Shown in pieces: positions 24,901 to 32,432 of a stretch of DNA of 62,000 bases (the first letter of the stretch is position 1; every line of letters starts with the position of its first letter). Source of the stretch: Acanthaster planci (Eukaryota; Echinodermata; Asteroidea; Valvatida; Acanthasteridae); the NCBI RefSeq assembly GCF_001949145.1, contig NW_019091408.1, positions 188,702 through 250,701 of the forward strand, in the 5' to 3' direction. A program made the translations under genes and the position numbers. A model generated the notes under the pieces. That model made no database searches. It was not told the origin of the DNA and saw only the letters and a list, made by a program, of their open reading frames with translations.

Positions 24901-25703
24901 TCTGAAAATTTTTACTTGCTTTTCAGCAAGTTGTTTTTGAGCCGCTGCAGAGTCGGGTGCAGACTTCAGGCCAGTTCTTACTTGTGTTGTCAGACCAAAT
25001 CTTTGTGCTGAGAACTCGCACAAGTTGAAGCTATTCCATTTTGATTTTACTGCATTTTGTGACGTCATCTTTACTTTGCTTTTGCCCATTCCTAAAGTAT
25101 GAACCATCCTCAAGATGTTCGGTTTTGCGAGAATTTAAAGTCTCAGCACCACACATTAGAGCTGCACTATTTAGGGCGTCCATTCTGTTTGGAAAGCATA
25201 ATGTTGTGAAAGAAAATGTTAATTGCAAGTAAAGTGAAACTGTGGCACATTCATTTGAAAAAAAAAAGTGTGATAAATGTTACTGGCAAAAAGAAAGTAT
25301 TTATGCGAGCGTTGTCAGTGTCTTTTACCAAGATGGACATTTAAAAGATTAATTGCAAAATGTGCAAGTTGCCAGTGCATTTGTTTCATTATTACTGCCG
25401 ATGTCCAAACCTGACCACGAGTGCGTAGGTGCAGTAAACCACAGAGTGAAAAAGTGACATTGATAATGAATGCAATTTCACCCGCATGATTTGTACACCA
25501 ATTCAATTTTCTTTGAATTGAACAGTTTGCACAGAAGTGAAACGCTCAAATACTTCCTCTTTGCAGCTTTGGAGCTTGCCTTCAACCAATCAGCCGAGAG
25601 CAAGGACTCACAGTACAATCCCCCAGACCCCCTGCAGATGAAGCGGACAATCAGCGTCCTCATGGATGATCTGGAGCGGGTCAATAAACTTGTTTCAATT
25701 TGA
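6979..25703 (+). CDS. PHF20: PHF20/PHF20L1-like chromatin reader, 15 coding exons
   Basis: Coding exons: 7028-8667, 9407-9578, 10367-10540, 11628-11703, 12525-12664, 13252-13405, 15218-15262, 16293-16496, 17278-17705, 18033-18495, 19294-19548, 20101-20302, 21917-22931, 24403-24580, 25567-25703. All junctions are GT-AG and phase-consistent, giving about 1760 codons. Domains in order are Tudor 1 (about 530-592), Tudor 2 (605-650), a C2H2 finger (818-841), a basic region (about 1060-1120), a C4HC3 PHD finger (1204-1248), and the C-terminal helical part (about 1657-1760). This order is diagnostic for PHF20/PHF20L1. Known from vertebrates: PHF20 is a subunit of the MOF-NSL histone H4 acetyltransferase complex and reads methyl-lysine. 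One gene here may stand for the pre-duplication ancestor of the vertebrate pair (inference). Human PHF20 is about 1010 residues; the extra length lies mostly before Tudor 1 and in exon 13. Confidence 0.9.
7028..8667 (+). CDS. PHF20: PHF20-like exon 1: long disordered N-terminus and start of Tudor 1
   Basis: A good acceptor ends at 6978 (CTTATCAG). The first ATG after it, at 7028, has a strong context (AACAATATGG) and opens a 546-codon exon that ends AAGTG|GTAAGA. Residues 1 to about 525 are rich in Ser, Glu, Lys, Thr and Pro with no recognised fold; GVVVIPKSDSRKE and KTFEDAFKASIGKLNVE are the most ordered-looking spots. The last 20 or so residues (GIVLQPGMKLEAMDYSKKW) are the first strand of Tudor 1 and match the ISFEVGAQLEARDRLKNW position of human PHF20. 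The frame stays open and basic from the acceptor to the ATG, so a start in an unseen upstream exon is possible. Confidence 0.85.
9407..9578 (+). CDS. PHF20: PHF20-like exon 2: rest of Tudor 1
   Basis: Acceptor CACCAATAG; the first base completes the split Trp codon. It encodes YLARIVNVDETDNTVLIHF, then GWNSRFDEWLEFDSDRLRPL, which tracks human PHF20 [27 protein letters not shown] closely. It ends in phase 0 at GGG|GTAAGG. Confidence 0.92.
10367..10540 (+). CDS. PHF20: PHF20-like exon 3: Tudor 2 (methyl-lysine reader)
   Basis: Acceptor TTCCACAG, phase 0 at both ends, 58 codons. The domain begins GYRVGDEVLARWSDCRYYPA and continues SYRVLFYDGIEKTV. The aromatic residues that build the Tudor 2 cage in the family (Trp 616, Tyr 621/622, Phe 639, with Asp 641) are all present, so methyl-lysine binding is plausible. 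Reading on past the donor (CAG|GTTGAA) gives a 56-codon intronic extension to a stop at 10711, which I regard as intron. Confidence 0.92.
10837..11339 (+). mobile_element. piggyBac-like MITE, copy A, in PHF20-like intron 3
   Basis: It is bounded on both sides by TTAA (10833-10836 and 11340-11343), the piggyBac target. The ends are inverted repeats: CCACTTCCTGCCGGGG on the left and the complement CCACTTCATGCCGGGG on the right. The interior shares long blocks with the reverse complement of 20489-21103, including GTAACAAAAGAC and CTGCTGGGCATT. No transposase is present. An N gap (11163-11216) sits inside. Confidence 0.8.
11628..11703 (+). CDS. PHF20: PHF20-like exon 4, with an alternative donor
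   Basis: Acceptor TCCTTCGCAG, phase 0. It encodes QLFSNLEHQFRALVNKKRRS and a few further residues. Two donors give the same end phase: GAGG|GTAAAT after 11703 (preferred, better consensus) and AAAG|GTATCG after 11733. The second adds ten residues. Confidence 0.75.
12335..12480 (-). repeat. tRNA-derived SINE in PHF20-like intron 4
   Basis: On the minus strand a tRNA-like head (CAGTGGTTAGGG, then a degenerate B box GAGTCTGAATCC) is followed by TGACCTTGAGCCAGTCACTC and GGGAGTAAAAATGCACACC. This is the same body plan as the SINE at 40-262, but diverged and in the opposite orientation. Confidence 0.65.
12525..12664 (+). CDS. PHF20: PHF20-like exon 5: Ser/Lys/Arg-rich linker
   Basis: Acceptor ATGCCCAG, entered in phase 1 and left in phase 0 at AAG|GTTTTA (a modest donor). 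It encodes a basic Ser-rich linker including PQKRRHPSTNQSP and LKPAKRSRQDSSRSQKAQK, probably nuclear-localising. It has no defined fold. Confidence 0.75.
13252..13405 (+). CDS. PHF20: PHF20-like exon 6: Pro-rich linker
   Basis: Acceptor GTTGTCCAG, phase 0, 51 codons plus one base, ending at a strong donor CCAT|GTGAGT. The product runs from GSVKTPEPVPPAPVTRDQPE to MMGGKKCYREP. No domain is recognised; the phase fits exons 7 or 8 equally. Confidence 0.75.
13765..14040. repeat. Degenerate 12-bp minisatellite in PHF20-like intron 6
   Basis: About 20 diverged copies of a GGTCTTGTGTCT-like unit. Because the unit is a multiple of three, frames stay open on both strands (an RPDT-type tetrapeptide repeat on minus, GLVSGLVSG on plus). 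They are not genes. Confidence 0.85.
15218..15262 (+). CDS. PHF20: PHF20-like exon 7: 45-nt symmetric micro-exon
   Basis: A long T tract and ATTTTTCAG acceptor precede 45 bases that end at a perfect GTAAGT donor. It enters and leaves in phase 1, so it can be included or skipped without a frameshift. It encodes LIFDKNTGLIRDPSR. Support is splice consensus and phase only. Confidence 0.55.
16293..16496 (+). CDS. PHF20: PHF20-like exon 8: C2H2 zinc finger
   Basis: Acceptor GTTCCGCAG, phase 1 at both ends, donor ACAT|GTAAGC. It encodes VIDLDHNKYKCEVPDCGKAF followed by RKASLLEYHQKYYH: a C-x4-C-x12-H-x4-H finger at residues 818-841. It matches the single finger of human PHF20 (VDLDHKFRCKVVDC..HYHMKYFH) including the preceding acidic DLDH box. 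Confidence 0.92.
16592..16720 (+). repeat. tRNA-derived SINE fragment in PHF20-like intron 8
   Basis: A head of the form GTGGTGAAATGGTAACGATG (A-box-like) and a degenerate B box TTTGAGTTCCA are followed by a short body. The spacing resembles the other SINEs in the window but the sequence differs, so it is either another subfamily or an old copy. Confidence 0.55.
17278..17705 (+). CDS. PHF20: PHF20-like exon 9: Ser/Pro/Lys-rich linker
   Basis: Acceptor TTAACTTCAG, entered in phase 1, left in phase 0 at AACAAG|GTTAGT; 142 codons. Low-complexity, basic and Pro-rich (SASTPGSSKMRRTESADGPS.. HPLPSPKLDSLTPTPPHPL). No fold is recognised. It probably links the C2H2 finger to the basic region. Confidence 0.8.
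18033..18495 (+). CDS. PHF20: PHF20-like exon 10: strongly basic region
   Basis: Acceptor TTCTTTTACAG, phase 0; donor ACAA|GTAACG gives phase 1. Its centre is an Arg/Lys block (APKKQRRNKPHKKHKRHKAR and RSREQSRSERRRAAERAKQR) that turns into a predicted charged helix (LEQRQLKQSLEEAA). It corresponds to the poly-Lys segment before the PHD finger in human PHF20 and may bind nucleic acid or act as a nuclear signal (inference). An unspliced read-through would stop at 18516-18518. Confidence 0.82.
19294..19548 (+). CDS. PHF20: PHF20-like exon 11: PHD finger
   Basis: Acceptor TTTTGTTTCAG, donor GAGA|GTAAGT, phase 1 at both ends. The C4HC3 ligands are all present: CVC, then CETC, GWQHGSC, and CSFC. 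The core reads GFMIQCETCYGWQHGSCVGL, nearly superposable on human PHF20 [20 protein letters not shown]. In the family this finger binds methylated H3K4. Confidence 0.95.
20101..20302 (+). CDS. PHF20: PHF20-like exon 12: post-PHD helical segment
   Basis: Acceptor TTAAATTCAG, donor CTTAA|GTGAGT. It encodes HRYDQDWFRTGQLSSL, then MLKTHQLMADMISVTEALDV and LQHKLEILK. It aligns with human PHF20 YWYDKEWLSRG and ATHQLLGDVQRVIEVLHGLQLKMSIL, an extension packed after the PHD finger. Confidence 0.9.
20432..21370. mobile_element. TIR element (host) split by a piggyBac-like insertion
   Basis: The left end (20432-20488) and the reverse complement of the right end (about 21296-21370) share AAAATCTGGTACACTGAGTT and CCTTTTG blocks: terminal inverted repeats of about 60 bases. 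The copy at 28969-29142 has the same outer sequence and reads straight through TTCTTTAAATTCAT, where this copy is interrupted by 20489-21103. The remainder (about 21108-21295) is not shared with the short copy. No transposase is seen. Confidence 0.7.
20489..21103 (-). mobile_element. piggyBac-like MITE, copy B, nested in another TIR element
   Basis: It is flanked by TTAA on both sides (20485-20488, 21104-21107), with ends CCACTTCCTACCGGG and, inverted, CCACTCAGTGCTGGGG. The reverse complement matches copy A at 10837-11339 through its termini and interior blocks such as TGTAACAAAAGACT and GCTGGGCATT. No coding region. Opposite orientation to copy A. Confidence 0.8.
21917..22931 (+). CDS. PHF20: PHF20-like exon 13: long acidic Ser/Thr-rich exon
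   Basis: Acceptor CATGTTAAG; its first base completes the split Lys codon, then SDNHPDLKLWSYHWG, matching human PHF20 SREHPDLPLWCQPW. The rest (about 320 codons) is acidic, Ser/Thr-rich and probably disordered. It contains a diverged internal duplication of about 55 residues, marked by VTPVHDGKSD and VGTPEHDGKAD. It ends in phase 0 at GCCAAG|GTTTGT. Confidence 0.88.
23244..23609. mobile_element. 366-bp TIR element in PHF20-like intron 13
   Basis: TGTGACCTGTCACCACAAAA at the left end and the complement TGTGACCTGGCACGACAAAA at the right end, with ATGAGC..AAAGTC following in both arms, make inverted repeats of about 37 bases. TA on each side suggests a TA target duplication (mariner-like MITE), but two bases are weak evidence. 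No coding capacity. Confidence 0.75.
24066..24157. repeat. Hairpin MITE, diverged copy
   Basis: GGCTACAGCTTGGAG..AACACACA on the left and TGTGTTATTTCAGCCATAG on the right, with GTGGTTGCAGCC in between. Same plan as the better copies at 25876-26001 and 53650-53745. Confidence 0.55.
24403..24580 (+). CDS. PHF20: PHF20-like exon 14: C-terminal helix
   Basis: Acceptor GCTTGACAG, phase 0; donor GAAG|GTATAG, phase 1. After a Pro-rich lead it encodes KLHLFNHIVCVEEELKRRMD and YVEEQIE, aligning with human PHF20 FNLLTHVESLQDEVTHRMDSIEKELD near the C-terminus. Confidence 0.9.
25567..25703 (+). CDS. PHF20: PHF20-like exon 15: terminal coding exon
   Basis: Acceptor CCTCTTTGCAG, phase 1. It encodes ALELAFNQSAESKDSQYNPP, then MKRTISVLMDDLERVNKLVS, ending Ile-stop (TGA 25701-25703). 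It matches the human tail ARLPQLKHCIKQLLMDLGKVQQ, so the gene's 3' end is complete. Confidence 0.9.
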
Positions 25704-25708
25704 AAGAC

Positions 25709-25776
25709 CGACAAACACACAGACAAACACACAAACACACAGACAAACACAGACAAAAACACAGACAAACACACAC
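25709..25776. repeat. (ACACAGACAA)n microsatellite in the 3' flank
   Basis: Irregular CAAACACACAGA units start six bases after the PHF20-like stop codon, so they probably lie in its 3' untranslated region. Confidence 0.8.
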
Positions 25777-28672
25777 AAGCCTCTTTGCTTCCCTCAGGTA
25801 AGCAAATACAATTTGTGGTCAGGCAGCGGGAACCATTTTGACGGAGTTGATAAGCATAGATATTTCCTATGCTAAGGCTGTGTCCAAAGACTTGGCTGCG
25901 GCTTGAAATTACACGCGACTCTATGGGAAGCGGTTGCATCCACAACCATATATTTGTGTACAGTTTCAAGCCACAGACAAGTACACATTCGGACACAGCT
26001 TGAGAAATTTTTGCTTAGCAAAAATGAGCAACCAGTAATACATGTCATGCAATGTTTATGACTCATGGCCGGTTTCCTGCTGATATCTGCTTAGCCTAGA
26101 AATGTGCTAAGCAACATTTTCCACTTTACAGCTCAGTGACATGGGGCCAAGAGGGTGGCTAGAGAAATATGGCAGTTGGACCAGTCAAGCAAATAAGTAA
26201 CATTCACACAATTTGTCAAACTCACCAGCAAAGCGTTTATTACAGCAAGCGTATGAATGCCACTTGTCTGTTCCACCATCCCAATAACTTTAAACTACTA
26301 TCATGTCATAAATATTCATGATAGCAACATTAATATGAATATACATAAGCTGATTCTGCACACCTTGCAGTCTTACAATGGAAGGTACCAAATTAATATT
26401 AATTAGTCAACTATGTTCAGCAGCAAGGAATGGAACAAGACCTTTATAATTGTACTGAAATATGGCAAAGCAGTTACTGTGAAATCTTACAAATGGTAGT
26501 TTGGCCAGAGGAGTGGGCTAAATGCTGTTACCCCTGATCATTGGGCTTTTATTCAGTTTTGAGTGCATCTCAACACCGTGGAGTGGATGCACAGCCTTTT
26601 AATGTACACAGAAGGAACATATCAGCCTTTTGCCTGCAGTTCCAGTGATACTGTTCAGATTCAAACCCACTTTATGAAAGCGTCTTTGCACTCCTTTTCT
26701 TTAGAGTTTCTGTAATGCTGAATAAACTCTGTAGACGTTCTTTTTAAGGAGTTGTAAAATATATACAAAGTTTTTAATGTATAAAAGGGAACATTCCATG
26801 GCTTTGAATAGTCTTGATATTCATGTTTTGTCAAATACCTGTGTTTCTTGAACCTCAACCGTTCCAGTAACCTCAAAATTCAGCCGTAGGGTCTTATTGA
26901 CTGTTATGGATTCATGACTGTGGAGCTGAGCTTCTTTAAGCCTGATTTAAATTACTTGACTGTGGCTGATAGTAACACACACACCTGTGGGATGTGGCTT
27001 TAGCTTCTAGACACCGGCTTCACAGGTGAATATGCCATCTCTAGCCTAGCCAAGCCCTAGCCGAGTGATTTGGGCATAGCTTCTTTTTTTCCTTTAAGCT
27101 GACTCAGAAGGTTTCTCAGCTTGTCTTTCTGTTCCCTTTTCTTTGTACACTCACTTCAGAAGTTTTCAGAAATTTAGCTCCAAGTGATATTTCTGCTCAT
27201 CTTTTTATAAATGCCTATAGCCAGAATAACATATCAGTGGCTACATGTTTTGTCAGTAAAGTTGTTTGAATGTTCATATGCACATAAAAAGTTGTTTATA
27301 TCTTGCTATTGGGTGACATTGGATAATGTAAGGGAATCATAAACATTAGCTTTGTATATGTATGATCATGGTAATAACAAATGGTCAATTAAAGTGTTTT
27401 GTTCAACGGAAACCGGTTTCATCTTATTGTATCGTGACTTCATCTGTAATTCTTGTGACCTGAATGACTATTTAGTAAACCTGCTGGGTTTTTAAAATTT
27501 TTTTTCTGGGGGGGGTTCAATGGCCACAAATCAGAAGCCATTTGAGAACTTTACCAACCATGATCAGCTGTTAGGAGTGAAGTCACTGTTCATGGGTAAT
27601 AGATTTGTAAAGATTTTTTCAATGATTGGAGTGGTTGGAACTGGCTCTTCCAAACATTCCGTCGGAGGGATCAGGAACCAACAAGCACCCCAGATTTGTA
27701 CTTGGAGATCAGTTGTTACGAGTTCCTTATGCTATCAGCAATGTGCGGTATTTCCATATTCCAGGTTATTCTCATCACAGAGGTGTTACAAGAAGGGTAT
27801 AAAAATATACCTGATATTGGGTATGATACAAAATGCATGATCTTCTACATGTGACCTGTGCTTAAGGTGTAACTCGGAGGTGGTGAATCGGTGTAGGCTG
27901 GTAGCTCTATTGTAGTATCTACACGTTGAGTCGCAAGGTAATCTGCCAGATAGAAATCAGGGTTTCAAAGAGACATTAGGGCCCAACAGAGAGGAAAGTC
28001 TGCCTGTTCTTGGTTTGTTGAATTCAACAGGCTGTTTGTTCATCTGCTTTTTTCAGGTAGGTGGTAGTACTGAGTTAATTGATTTGCCATTTAGTACTTC
28101 AGTGATGGTACGTTATGTCTGGTTGGGTATCCCTCAAAAATGTGTTTTCAGAGCAAGCAACAATCATCTAAAACGAGCTTATTTTTGCCATTCACTGTAT
28201 ACTATAAATTTCTTTTTCCAATAGACAAAAATTAACACATTTTAGCCCTTTTTATTTGTCTGGTATCTTACATGGAATTGACATCAAAGTTTGGACTCCA
28301 GCCCTCTTTCTTTCGTCAGTATGAAAAATTGGGAGCGGGGGTGTTGAACCTAATGGCAATCTCATGTTCAAAGGGTGGTGTGATACAGTAAACACATGGA
28401 TTGGCATAATTCAGTGACCAGTCTATGTGCCCTGATGGGCTGTAAGTGACCAGAAGATCATGTCATTTCATATAGGCCTGTATCAGTGAACTCTGCTTGA
28501 CCGTGCTTTAGTTCAGGATGGAGAACCCCTAAGAGGTGTATTATAAATCCATAGTTTAAGCCCAGACAATCTCTGACCGTCGTAGATTCAAAGCATTATC
28601 ATTTGAATGAAATGTCTTATCCATGGCCCAAGCCTCAGCTGGGAACAGCAACCCGAAAGAAAAAATGTGACT
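25777..28672. other. 3' flank between the PHF20-like and MS4A-like genes
   Basis: No coding exon is recognised. Plus-strand poly(A) signal candidates for the PHF20-like gene are AATAAA at 26721-26726 and ATTAAA near 27388. A minus-strand AATAAA (TTTATT at 28251-28256) lies about 420 bases past the MS4A-like stop. A hairpin MITE copy (25876-26001) and a half copy of the same family (about 26958-27030) are embedded. A transcript end could be at any of the signals. Confidence 0.35.
25876..26001. repeat. Hairpin MITE (GGCTGTGTCC family), best copy
   Basis: AGGCTGTGTCCAAAGACTTG..GGCTTGAAATTACAC on the left mirrors GTGTACAGTTTCAAGCC..CTTGTC..GGACACAGCTT on the right. The centre of about 40 bases contains GGGAAGCGGTTGCATCC. 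A typical short snapback transposon. Confidence 0.7.
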
Positions 28673-31600
28673 TTATTTACCACCGACTGTGTTTGGGTGG
28701 TGAGGCTGTACGTTTCGTGGTGCATTCTGCAGTGGTACAATGCCCTCGACATGATACCCAGGTGGCTGCTGCTGATGCTGTTGGTATGGCATAGCAAGCT
28801 GCACAGTTGGGTTGTTCCCAGTCACATAGCGCACCGGTGTTTCAAAGCGAACCTATGGAAATGTTGACGATTACGGCAAAAGAAATCCAACATAAGTTTT
28901 CCTCAAAGGTCAGTCATATTGGTATTCTTTTATGATACAGAATGTAAGTTTTATTTTACTTTAAGTGCAGTAAGCCTTTCGCAAGTATAGTATACCACGT
29001 TCTTTAAATTCATATGAACATTCGGGGGAAGCAAAAGTAAGTGTCTTTCGTCTGGGGAATTCAAATTGTTTATGTGCATTGTGCAATCATATAAATCAGT
29101 GTACCAGATTTTATTCAAATTTAACTAGCAAAAGGCTTATTGTTGCATACACACAGGCAGCCATCATGCTGGCTTGGTATGGTGCCCTTGTTGCTATCCA
29201 ATCTTCATCTGGCTGTTGCATATACCATAATACAGGTGCAGTGTGTTTACATCCAAAATCTGGCACACACGAATGTGAGGCCATTCTCACATTGCCCACT
29301 AGTTGTATGGGTGGTCCCTCGGTGACAGAAAGAACACCCCTGGTTGGGGTTAGGTAATGGTAGTACCTGTATACATTTGTTGCGTTATTTTGTATTCTAG
29401 TAGCATATACATGTATAGTGTTTTTAATGCAGTGTTTGATTGCTGATTTTGTAGTGACGGCCAGCCGTAGTTTTTTCCAGCCCCTAGTAGGCAGAGTGTA
29501 ACGTGGAAGAAGCCAGTACAAACCCATTAGTCAGATGAGCCCTGTTCTCCCCAATACATCCATACCAGGACTTGTCCAGACCTGTATTAAGATCACGTAA
29601 CCATATGTTTGAAGTCCACTTCTTCATTTCAATGAGCGAATATTTTCTTTCAAAGCAACAAACTAAATCTTACCGTTTGGTTTGGCTGTCGGGACGGTGG
29701 CGATTGACAGCAAGCGCATCGGTGTCGGCAGCAGTAGGTGGACTGTGTGATTGCCACTACCATCTCCCCAAGTGCCGTGATGCATACCAAGATGTCAATG
29801 ATGCCGTTACCCACCTGTTCATGATGTAGGAGATACATTGTCATGAGTACATGAATGTACTCATGAGTTAATGAATGTATTCAAACGTTGCTGTTCCACT
29901 TGGAATTCTTGAATTTGATGAATGTAAATTTCAGTTTGGTGTTTCACAATTGATTTTTAGCTTAAATTTTGCAAAATCTGTGAGTAGGTGTTATAACACA
30001 AATATTGACTGCTTTATCTCGCGGTAAAGTAAAACTATCCTCCCTCGGTGGTCCATGGAGCATTAAAATAGATTGTCCATAGATCACCTTGGGAGGATAG
30101 TTTTACTATAACACCTGAAGCAGTCCATATTTGTAAATAAAGTTTAGGACTACCCATACAGCATGCATTAACCCAAAGAAAAACAGCCTTTTGACTTCCA
30201 TAAGAGTCTAATATTTAGTGTGCCCTCTTCCGTTTCTGATGACCTAGATTGCCTTTTGTTTACCCACGCTGCACTACAGACGAAAAGTCATACAAGACCT
30301 GCCTTCGCAAGAGTTGTCATTCAAATGCTCACAGCACTACACTGTACTCAGATGATGTGGACCGCTGGAAAAAAGTTATGTTATCAAACAATGAGACAAC
30401 GTAATGCTGGCCCAGTGACAGAAATACCATCAGAATTCCTGGTCTTGATTGATAAACTACGACAGGGTCTGTTTCAGTGCCTATGACTGTGCGAGAGACA
30501 AAACGAGCACAACGAGAAGTGGGCCTTTCAACTTTGGCAAATGACTATACTAGTACATTGGATACTCGCCACCCAGTAAGATGAATAACCATCATGATGA
30601 TACTCGTTGGCGGCTGCAATACCTGCTACTGTTGCGCTACAACCCGCTACCACTGCTGAGAACACGGACATGACTAAACAGGAATTGATCTGCAAGACGA
30701 AAGAAAGCAAATTAATTCGGAGCTCTGAAATATTTTGCATTGAAGTGTTAATAACTTCTTCATTTCAATACAACCACATCTTGATCATCACCGCTATAGC
30801 ATAATCAGTTTCGTTTGGAGTTTTGTTTTGGACAGTACTGCCAGAAACACATTTAAACGTAATACCGTTGTCCTAATTTTATCTAGTACTGAGTTCTTTT
30901 TTCGGTATCATTACCATTGTGTTTGGCATGCACTACCTTCGTACTCGGCGTGCATGAGTATAGTTAGCCATATGATGCAAGATATGGGGCGGAGAGAACC
31001 CCCCCCCCCGCCTTTGTGTTGGTCATAGTTTGATCGGAATCTCAGGAATTCTTTACAGACTTCTAGGAGGGATGTGTTAGGTAACAATAGTCTAGAGTGT
31101 GTGTAGGGATTGGACATGGGGGGAGGTACCCATCGGCCCCATATCGTGCACGGTATCTAGTTAGCTCAGTATCCACAACTGCTATCCAATGATCTACAAC
31201 TTAAATACTAAACTCCAAAATACTGTTGGTCTCGTCTGGTGAACGTCCAATAGTTTTGAAAGTGAATTATGCTGTAACATAAGACTATCATAAAAGTACA
31301 TGTATATGGTTGTACGGCTTACCACACAATTCTGCATGTTCGTTGGTTTTGTGGACAACACACCGAGTATTCCGGCGGGGAGGTAGAACTAGTGCATGAA
31401 AGAAAAAGAATGAAGTCAGTAGTTACTGACGTCAGATTGACATACCACGAGGTGACATAGCGATGACCCAGATGAGATATAAAACTCAGACTCTGCCCAA
31501 GATGGAAATTTATTAACCAGTGACTGTAATGTATTTTACTTATAAATTAAAGAAAAGGTAGGCTTGCAATAAATAATAACTGTTGGAGCCTCCGCGAGAT

Positions 31601-32432
31601 TGTACAATTTAAAGGCAAATCCTAGAGACTTAAGCAGTAAGTGTAAAGTCGAATTTCATTGTGCAGCTGTTTGAATCCTGTAGAGTCTGCCCTGGAGTAC
31701 TCTGTAAATTGTAACTGTGGACTGTAATAATTTCAAGAGAGACTGTTTAAACAAAAGCTTTGCATGACAAAATTACTCTTATTAAAGTGCGAAATCGAGG
31801 ACTTATCGATCACCAAGTGCACGAAATTCAGGAACTTTGAAGTAGTAGACAGAGAGTGTACTATTGCATCAATAATATTTTGATGGCCGCTTGGTATTTT
31901 GAAAAGGTAACTATCCTCGGTATGCAAGCCAAAATTCGGAGGTGGCCAAGTGGTTATGGCTCGCGATTTATTGTCAGAAGTATAACCAGAATATACTTAC
32001 ACAAATTCCAGCCCAGATGGGAAGGCCGACTAAAGCGCCCCAAGTGTTTATTGCAGCTGCCACAACACCGAGCACGGCTGATACGATGCATATGACGATT
32101 TGAAGACTTCCCAGCGTCTTGGCCGTTTTGGCCCGGTACCGCCTGGCTGGAGACGTCGGGACGACGGGGCCCAGGATGACGGTCCCGTGGTCGGGAGAAG
32201 ATCGGGCGGCCGGGTACAGCTGCGGCTGGGGTGATAACCCATTGGCTCGGTATAACTGGTGTTGCTGCATTACCGGTTGCTGTCGCTGTACTTCATACTG
32301 CTGTTGCTGTTGTTGCCGCTGCTGCTGCCGAGGGGGACGCGGGCCCTGTTGTTGAGTGGACGCGAACTCCCGATCGTGCTCGACGCGGATGGTCGGTTGG
32401 TTGCTGTCTTCTCGTTTGATTTTCTTCACCAT
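28673..32432 (-). CDS. MS4A-like (CD20-like) four-transmembrane protein 1
   Basis: Five exons, read from high to low coordinate: 32432-32001, 31388-31323, 30689-30573, 29814-29674, 28852-28673; 311 residues. All introns are GT-AG and phase 0, though the exon 3 donor (TGG|GTGGCG) is weak. The N-terminal 100 residues are Gln/Pro-rich. TM1 (about 108-128) follows AKTAKTLGSLQI, like CD20 SKTLGAVQI. TM2 (139-157) reads WAGICFYLPAGILGVLSTKP. TM3 (168-192) starts INSCLVMSVFSAVVAG, like the vertebrate NPTKCLVRGSLGMNIVSS position. TM4 (209-230) ends in a Cys cluster (YCCRHRCACC) likely to be palmitoylated (inference). The C-terminal tail is Gln/Pro-rich. Start ATG context GAGATGG. Vertebrate MS4A proteins act as membrane organisers or receptors; the function here is unknown. 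Confidence 0.82.
28969..29142. mobile_element. Short TIR element: unfilled relative of 20432-21370
   Basis: It starts AGTAAGCCTTTCGCAAGT, reads CGTTCTTTAAATTCATATGA uninterrupted, and ends CCAGATTTTATTCAAATTTA..AAAAGGCTTATT, the inverse of its start. The outer sequence matches the element at 20432-21370, which carries a 615-bp insertion at this very TTTAA. It lies downstream of the MS4A-like exon 4, inside intron 4. Confidence 0.7.
29998..30134. repeat. 137-bp hairpin element in MS4A-like 1 intron 3
   Basis: The left arm 29998-30059 and right arm 30076-30134 pair over most of their length; the longest block is AGTAAAACTATCCTCCC and its complement. The loop is 16 bases. Likely a snapback MITE. 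Confidence 0.75.
31938..31972 (+). repeat. Possible SINE head fragment
   Basis: GGAGGTGGCCAAGTGGTTATGGC resembles the 5' part of a Leu/Ser-type tRNA with an A box. There is no B box or body after it, so it is at most a truncated SINE head. Confidence 0.3.
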
